Positions 46,931 to 64,000 of a stretch of 64,000 nucleotides of DNA are shown here, piece after piece. How positions within the stretch are numbered: the stretch's first letter is position 1; each line of letters opens with the position of its first letter. The notes under the pieces are model-generated. The model ran no database searches, was not told the origin of the DNA, and worked only from the letters and a program-made list of their open reading frames with translations. The translations under genes and the position numbers were made by a program. The stretch covers positions 20,340,937-20,404,936 of the forward strand of contig NC_059475.1 of the NCBI RefSeq assembly GCF_018139145.2, given 5' to 3'. The stretch is from Gymnogyps californianus (lineage: Eukaryota > Chordata > Aves > Accipitriformes > Cathartidae).

Positions 46931-49900
46931 GGCTGATTTATGCAAGAAAGATCAGCTTCAGCGATTAACGGCACCGAGTTGGGATGTTTGGGTTTTGCTG
47001 TCATTAGAGGTGAAAAAGCTGTTTGCTTTATCAGCTGCATGCTATAATATTAATTACAGCACTTATGCCTGTCCTGTGATAGCATGTAACAAAGCATCTT
47101 TCTACAGTTTACTACTGTCAAAAGACTGGACAAAGAAAAAAAAAGAGCCCAAGCCCTGCAGCACCTATCAGACACCTGCAGTAACAAACCCCAACCTGGG
47201 TGCTGTTATTTCCCTTGTCCCTGGGGATGCCAGCTCCACAGCCCAGCCGGCAGTACCAGAAGAGCGATGCACAGCTCCCTGGGCTTGCACCAAGGAAAGC
47301 CCCTGACTTTCCCAGAGTCCAAGGGCTGTCGGTTTCCATGTGCCCCAGCTGGAGATTAACCAGGGCAGACCTTGGTATCTGACTGAGACAGATACACAAC
47401 AGCCAGTATGATCTATTTCACCAACTCGTAAACAGAGGTGTAAGAGACATCCCCAAGAGATGCCTCTGAATTGCAGAAGTTTGAAACTTGTGAATAACTT
47501 TTTACTAACCTTTTCACAGGTGCCAAGCACCTGCAGTTCCCACGAGATGGTGCTTAATTCCTCTCGGAAACCAGAGTCTACCCAGAAGCTCCAGCAAAAC
47601 ACAGGCTAATATAATTTGGGGCATTTTGGCTTGAGGAAGTCAGAACTGGGCCAAATGCACCATTTTTCACCTCTAGGTCAATGCCCCATTCATTGCATGC
47701 TGATGCATGTTTACCCTGAGAGGATTTTGAACGGGATAGGGCCCAGCAAAACAAATTTCATCATACAGTGCATTCAAAAAATATTTAATAAACCTTTAAA
47801 TGGCAAGGCAAGCAACCTACCACAGCCAGGTAAATATACTGAGAAAGTTTTTATTAGAAGGTACATTTCTGCCAAAATAAATAGTTACATTTTCTTCAGC
47901 AAAACATTAGAAAAAAGAAACAGGAGAAAAAAAAGCATCAACAATTTAATACTGAACTTTTAAAGTGACTGTGAACACTACTTAGTGACATTGCCGTGTA
48001 AATACATGACTTCCATATGCTATTGCTGGTCTAGTTGCTGCTCTGACATCAGTAATTTCCACAGGATCTCCACGTGCGTTGTGTGCTTAAGGGTCTTCTC
48101 AAACTCAGTAACAGCAGTGGAGTCCCAGGACACATTTAGCTCAAAGAGCTGCTTTAGATACTGTTTCCAAGAGCAAGAGAAAACCCTGGAAGAAAGAGGT
48201 ATTTATTTCAAAGTTACATTTCTAAGTCTTCTGTTTGGAACTAGAGGTTTCCCCTCCCTGTGCAGGAGGGCTGATGTGGATCCACACAGTGAGACTGATG
48301 CAGTTAGAGTGTGTCCTAGTGGAGCTGCCTGCAGATAGGAAAGAGAGCAATGTCCCACCAGTAGGCAAGGGGAAGGAGGGAGAGGAGAGGGGAGCAAGTA
48401 CTGCTGCATTCAGAAAGGCAGACACCGCAGGGACACGGAGGGCAGGCAGGGCAGAACCCACTGTAAAGGCACAGGGTGTGTTTGGCACAAACGAACTGGC
48501 TGATGTGGCAGCCAGGTGAGGAGGTCCATTCTCTCATTGATTTAAGGGAAAGATGGAAACAAAGCTTGAGAAAACTGTTGGCAAGGCCCTCTGACTTTGG
48601 CAACACTCAGCCCTGCCCCCCACCACATCTAGCATGTGTTTAGCAGAAATGGACCCCTAAGGGAAACACACACAGAGTTTCAGGTATTTCTCCCACAACC
48701 AGTTTGGCAAAAGTGAGATCTCTTCTCTCAGAGAAAGGAGTGAATTACTAGATTCATTTTTCAAAATGGACAAAAACCACTGGGGAACACACAATAAGTA
48801 CTAGGGACACCCCAGCGCTGGCAGACAGCAGATTCTCTTTTATTCTCTGGTCTGAGTCTTGCAGGTACACAGCCCTCCAAGAAGTCATGAGAAAACAATT
48901 CCTAGGTCCTATAGATAGTGGTCAGCAGTGAAGTATTTTCTCCTACCCCTTGAAAATCAGCTTGCAACAGTATTAGCAGTAGGGCAGGCAGCAAACCAAA
49001 CCCAACATACCACACACAAATTGTGGCTTACAGAGCATGCTATAGATACGGACTGTTGTACACAACGTAAAACAACTCTACAGTGTTGTACAGGTTAGGG
49101 GCTGGTTAGATGCACAAGAAGTTCACCATTAGCCTTGTTAAAAGCAGCAAATAGTATCACAGGAAGGAGGGAAAAAAGTAGATTCCTGAATGCACAGAAC
49201 CTTTATGTGAAACAGTGCAAACAGCAAGGGTTGGGACTCTTGCAGAGTTCAAGTGAATGCTATAAGGACAATTGGACATGGACTGCAAGATGAACTTTTG
49301 GTCCAGGAACCTGACCTCTAAACCACCATATACTGGAGAGCAGACAGGCTCTGGCAACTACCCGCTGAGCTACCCAGCCACACATTTTGCTGAAGGGACT
49401 GACTGCTACAGACGATTACCTTGTTCCTATGAACTTGACAAATGTAGGTTAATCAGCAACTGCTGCCCAGAAGATAATGCATGCCATGAGGTACACGTAG
49501 AACAAAGGCTTGAAGAATTCCAGTTAGCGCTATCACAATAAACCCCTCCATATCCAATCCAGAGTCTATCATGAGGTTTCCAGGGATTTCAAAGAAGTGG
49601 GGTCTCATCTAGACAAGGCAGCACTGCATAACAAAAAGCTATTCTTCAAAAGCAGCCACAGCCCTTTTTCTGCATCAGCGGGCAAGAAGATCTTCCCTAC
49701 TTTCTTCATCCTTTGCAATCTGTGATGAATGAGCAGCAAGAATTTCAAGCAAATGCGTGCAACTTCTCTTAAGGAAGAGGAGGATAGTTTGAGGTATTTT
49801 TAACAGATCTGCAGTTCCTTTATCAGAGCTTAAATCTATAAAGCCAACAAGCTATCACACAACAGCCATTGCATCACTTGGGGAATAACACAGACAAAGA

Positions 49901-52900
49901 AAGGGTTAATACGGAGTGGTGCTTTCCCAGTATCTGTTCACACCCTGCAAATTAGCATAGGGAAAACAGGAGTTTCCTCCCTGAAGAGTTAGACTTTTAT
50001 ATTTAAAGCCAGGCTTTGGTTTGTGGTTACAGTTTGAAGTGTACAAAAGCTTATCTTTGAGAGGTTAATATAATAAACTAAATAACAGATGAGGTGAAAC
50101 ACAGAATGAAACTCAGGCCTTTTACGAGGCACAGGGGTTAGTCTCTTGAAATGCATGGACCAGAACTAGCAAACGTTCTGGATCAGAGCACTGGAAGACA
50201 GTGGCACCAGCCCAGTCAGTTCTGATCCAAAAGGAGAACAGAGGAGATCCAGGGGATAAGGGTGCCAAGCTGCAATTTCTTAGTGCACTCTGTTGCCAAG
50301 ACAATTTTGTTTCATAGTTCAGTGGTTTACATAATCACTCAGTGGTTTTACCAGTCCAGGAAGAAGGGATAAAAAAGTAGTTGCATCATTTTCTCCACCC
50401 ATATATTAACACAAACAAGGCAGAGTCAAAAGGGCAGCAGCTTCTAAGCACAAGATTTTCCTTATCCAGCTTTGCCCCTCACAGATGTTTTGCTTCTGGA
50501 TGAAATGCCTTCATTTCTTGCCACTAAGTATCTATATGTTCTTGCCAATTGCTCTGTGTGCATTAGGGACAAGAGATATGCATTTGGCAAACTAAGCAGC
50601 TGTGCATATGCCATTCCCCCAAAGAAGGTAGCCCAAAGCAACGGAAGAAAAGAAATCCCACACCAAACCACAAAATAAACACCTTTTCTCAATTCCAATT
50701 TTCATCAAATTCATCCTGCTCCCACTAACTGACAGTAGCTTGTTGCTGGTTCACTTTGATTAGAGTTATATCCATCTAGCAGTAAGCTTTTTCCACAGGC
50801 TTTAGACAATCACAAGATTGACCTGTTTTATAATCCAATATTCCTATTCTGGTTTCAGAATCCTCCAATTTTTTTCCTCTTCCTGTAGCAACTTCCCTGT
50901 TCCCTAACTGCCTTAACTATATGAAGCTTAAGACTAATCTGACTGCATAAGCGCAGGCCCAATTCATAAGCTACGCAGGCCCTTGTGTTACATAGGTAGG
51001 TAACATCCAGGAAGGGCAGTGGGGTGATACTCTAAGTCACAAGTTCATATTTGCACTGGCATCTCCCAGACAGTCGCTTAGCACCACAGCTGCCCAGTCT
51101 ATTGCCTCCCAGCTTGCAACGGCTACTGCAGAAAACTCCTGATGCTTATCACAGTCTCCAGCACAAACACTCAAACCCATGCCCAGTGCACAATTGTGCT
51201 GGTAGGAAACAGCACTCACCACCTCACCCACACTGCTCATGCAGATGTAATCGAGCAGATTCACTACTTTCTCCAGCTATTAGTAGAACTTCTGGGGTTA
51301 TTTTCCCTTTCTAAATCAAAGGTGCAAAAGAGAGTCTATTATAAATCACTATTCCACGTATAGGCTATGTAATCAGCTTCAGATACCCTGTCCTGCTCCC
51401 CAAAGACAGCATATGCTTGCTTTGGCCAGTTGCATACTGTTTGTGCTAGGAGAGGTAGAAGACGCCTCATGCAGCTAGACATGCTGCAAAAAAGATACCA
51501 GGAGCTGGTTTTGTCATAGTGTGAGGACTTAAGCTTAAGTACATGCAATCCCCACAGAAAGCCATGTCTCATCCTGTGAAGAACAGAGTTCATGCTTCTG
51601 CACAGCAAGTCACAACCAGACCACCACTGAGAAGGCAGTACCTTACAAGGCACAGTCCTGCCCTGCTACAGACCCACTAGCTCTGGTCTTTTAAGGGACA
51701 AGACAAAAAATAGCCAGTTCCAAGCGGGCTGCATGTGCACCAACACTCCTAACTTCACTTCCACTTCTCATGTTCCTGCTATTGCCAGCTGCAGAGCTGT
51801 ACCTGTGAGCTACAACGTGAGACAGGCAAGCTGTGAGGCTGATATAACTACAAGCCTAAATCCTTCTCACTCCAAGGCCTCAACATGCAAACTCTTCGAG
51901 CAAAAGATAGAGCCAAGCCCCAGTTTGGCAGGAGATCCCTTCTGTATCACCCACTTGGAATTTCCTTCATTTGTACGGTCTCTTAAGGAGCAAAGCCCAA
52001 CCCCTGTCAGAGGCAGCCCCTTGCCCAGCACTTGCTGTGACACTCCACCACAAGCCACTCAAAAATAACATGCCCTGCACAATCTCACCTTCCTACAAGC
52101 ACTTCACATTGCTTCAGCTGCTAAGCTGATCCCGAGATAGCCAGGCTGAGCTTTTCCAGGGCAACCCCACACTAATTCCATTCACAGTGACAGGAATGGG
52201 GCCTCAAATTCAACATGTTTCCCTGGAAAAATATTCTGTTTAAATTACTTCTTTAAAATAAGCTCAATGACTTACTTAACACTCAGAGTTCAAGCTGCAG
52301 TTCCACGAGGACAAAAATCAAAAAGGGAGAGACCGTGATAACATGAATCAGGGTAAATACATAACTTTTCTACATTTGTGCAGTCCCAGTGCAGTCTGCA
52401 GCAGGGCCAGCTCTGGCTTCCAGTCAGGATGCAGTTAAGGGACAAAGGAAAGGACGTGGCTTCAGCAAAGAAGAAAGTCAAGAGGAGATTTGGAAGCCAT
52501 GAGAAAAATTGGTTTGGCAAGAGGCTATTTCATCTTTCAGTAGCACAAAGAGCTAAGGGATGTCAGATGATTTAAGAAAAAACAAGACTCATGCTCTAAA
52601 AAGCAAAGGAAGCTAAAAGCTGTATGAACTTGAGAGCATCATCTACATCCTGATTATTTGGCGGTAAAAAGCCAACGGCAATTCAAAGTGCATTATTTGG
52701 AAGAGCCCAGCTAGGTCAGCATCAGCCTGGCCACAGGCAATGGCCAGGCCTCAGCACAAGTCTAGAGCAAGGTATCAGCCCATGTATGTCTTTGAACACA
52801 GAGATCCCTTGCCTGGCCCAGTGGGCAACAAGTGGCTACAGTCAATTCCACCAGTCTTCATCCCGGGGAAATCCCCTTTGCAGCATATTCAGGAGCACAG

Positions 52901-52986
52901 GGCAGCCTGCTGCTGTGGGATGAGACTGGTCGCATCCTACATCTGCTCCCCTTCCCACCCACCCTTATCCCCTCACAGCAGCAGGC
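46931..52986. other. PNPLA2 3' UTR and intergenic stretch before CRACR2B
   Basis: No coding exon was recognised. The proximal part should be the PNPLA2 3' UTR, but I found no AATAAA on the minus strand between about 51300 and 52986, so the 3' end is undefined. Minus-strand AATAAA copies occur far downstream at about 48840 and 48195. The many short open frames here show no known motif. Confidence 0.5.
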
Positions 52987-62395
<9,409 letters not shown>

Positions 62396-64000
62396 CTGCA
62401 ACAAGAGAAAGAAAAATGCACCATGAAATCCTAGCAAAACCAGCCTTCTCCTTTACAAAATAAGGCACAGAAAAGCCTCATTCACAGCTTTACTCAGAGG
62501 TTTCTCCCCACTGGCTGATACATAACTCAAGATGAGAGGCTATTACGGGCAGTGTTACAGAAGTCATGGAAGTTTGCTGTCTTGGCCCTCACACTCCCCC
62601 ATCACAGAGAGCTACCCTCATCTTACATATGTTTTATAAAGTCAAGGAAGATCACATGCATCTCGCTAAGGCTTCACACCTTGTCTTAGATGTTGTTTCA
62701 CTGGCCAGTGCAGGGCTGGTGAAAACACACACTAACAAAGACAACAAGGGAGATGCTTTAACAGCTTTGAGCTTATGGCTAAATCCACTTCAAAACATCT
62801 TCCACTAAAACTTCTCTAGTAAGCATCTTCTTTTTTCTGACATGAAAAAAAAAGTCATCTGCCTGTAAGCAAAAGTGCCAGTAAAGAGGAATGTCAGTGC
62901 TTTCCAGCTAAGTGATCCCAGCTCTGCTGTGAATGTCAGCCACATCTCAGGTGAGCAAGACAGACACTATGCTCCATTAGGGAATCAGTGACTTAGTGCC
63001 TCCTGCAGAGCCTTTGGTGTCCCATCCCTTCTGTGTCCGATTCCACAGCACTAAACTAGGCCCTGATGGCAAGCAGGACTCATGAAGGCATGCCTGCTTT
63101 ACCCTTTCACACAGTGACCCAGCTGCGTTTGGAGGAGAGGAGACATCCCATCTGCACAAAAGGGAAGGCATCTGCTAAGCCCATTATCTCACAGTCACTA
63201 GGAGCCCGATCTGGCAAAAGCATCAGAGCTTTCCAGTTGGAAAGGAGGGATAGGAGAAAACAAAACAAAAACATCAACCCAAGCCAAACTCTCAGTGCCC
63301 AGCATGCTGCCCTTTGCACACAGTGACTGCTGTTTCCACATGCATCTCCTAGCCATGGTGAGATACAAAACAACAGTTCCTCTAAGTACCAGCCAATCAC
63401 TGCACTCCCAGGGCCATCGGGAATATATAGGCAAGAAGAATGTGAGGGGAAGAATTAAAGTAACCAGGAGAAAAGAGACATGCTTTCACAAATTAAAACT
63501 TCTCTCCAACCAAACTGAAGTTCAGTTCCTGGAGAAAGATGAAAGACAGTTTGCAGTTCAAGCCAACTGGAAATCCCTCCCTTTTGCTCTCCCACCCAGT
63601 CTTGCAATTGCAGAAAGCAGGCAGCAGAATGAAAGAATCCAAGTTAGACCCAGGTTAATAAATATAATGGAGATAAGAGCAACAACACCCTCAATGCTAT
63701 GTTGACACATCCCACTCTTTTGCAATATACGTGTGCCAGCAACATGTTTTCCATCAGCACAGCCTGGGAATGCAATTCTGTGCTTAGGAAACCCATTAAC
63801 ACCAGCAGCTCAAGCACGCACAGAACTGGACCCTTGAACATGACCAGAGACTCTGGGGTCAGGATTTTAGGCACTGTGAGGTAGCAACTTAGCAGAAAAT
63901 CCAAGTTCCCCGCTCTGAAGCAATTTTTAGCACTATAATCCCAGTCTTTTGCTCTGTCCTAGTGCAATGTTTAGCAGTCTAATTCTGATCTTACTTACTC
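62396..64000 (-). other. PNPLA2: PNPLA2 intron preceding the first in-window exon (partial)
   Basis: The GxSxG-containing first coding exon should lie upstream on the minus strand, but no sequence coding for the glycine-rich loop or GASAG is present up to 64000. Nothing else was recognised here. Confidence 0.6.

Overview
The window reads as nuclear DNA of an amniote, most likely a bird. It holds long non-coding stretches broken by short exons with GT-AG borders. A CR1 LINE 3' end carries the terminal ATTCTATGATTCTATGA repeat (about 26820-26888). Other CR1-type fragments and several very old MIR/CORE-SINE-like pieces are scattered through the introns. The predicted ATGL protein (about 481 residues) fits the short C-terminus I associate with avian ATGL. 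A crocodilian is not strictly excluded.

Two protein-coding genes are present, both on the minus strand. PNPLA2 (adipose triglyceride lipase, ATGL) occupies the right end. Eight coding exons lie between 62395 and 52987. They cover everything from residue 63 (human numbering) to the stop, including the catalytic Asp of the DGG motif. The first coding exon, with the glycine-rich loop and the GxSxG serine, should lie beyond position 64000. Downstream of it, after about 6.4 kb and a CpG island (about 46150-46930), lies CRACR2B (EFCAB4A). It has a probable non-coding first exon ending at 46585, a 20-kb first intron, and 16 coding exons from 26660 to 1455. The last exon, with the C-terminal tail, is missing and probably lies left of position 1. 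PNPLA2 followed by CRACR2B in the same orientation is the order I know from human 11p15.5, and this is the main reason for choosing CRACR2B over its paralogue CRACR2A.

The most interesting point is the architecture of CRACR2B. Human CRACR2B is, to my knowledge, a protein of about 400 residues with EF-hands and a coiled coil but no GTPase domain. Here the reading frame continues from paired EF-hands (exons 2-3) through a long coiled coil (exons 5-10) and a linker (exons 11-12) into a complete Rab-type GTPase domain (exons 13-17). The P-loop, DTAGQE, NKMD and an altered SAM G5 motif are all visible. The gene therefore encodes a large Rab GTPase like the long form of CRACR2A. Retention of the intron after exon 10 would give a Rab-less protein of 414 residues, close in size to human CRACR2B.

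The two genes are neighbours but need not share a pathway. ATGL starts triglyceride breakdown on lipid droplets. CRACR2 proteins couple Ca2+ binding to store-operated calcium entry and, in the long forms, to vesicle traffic. Everything else is intron, intergenic sequence or repeat debris. I saw no bacterial-type system, RNA gene, CRISPR array, viral insertion or toxin gene.
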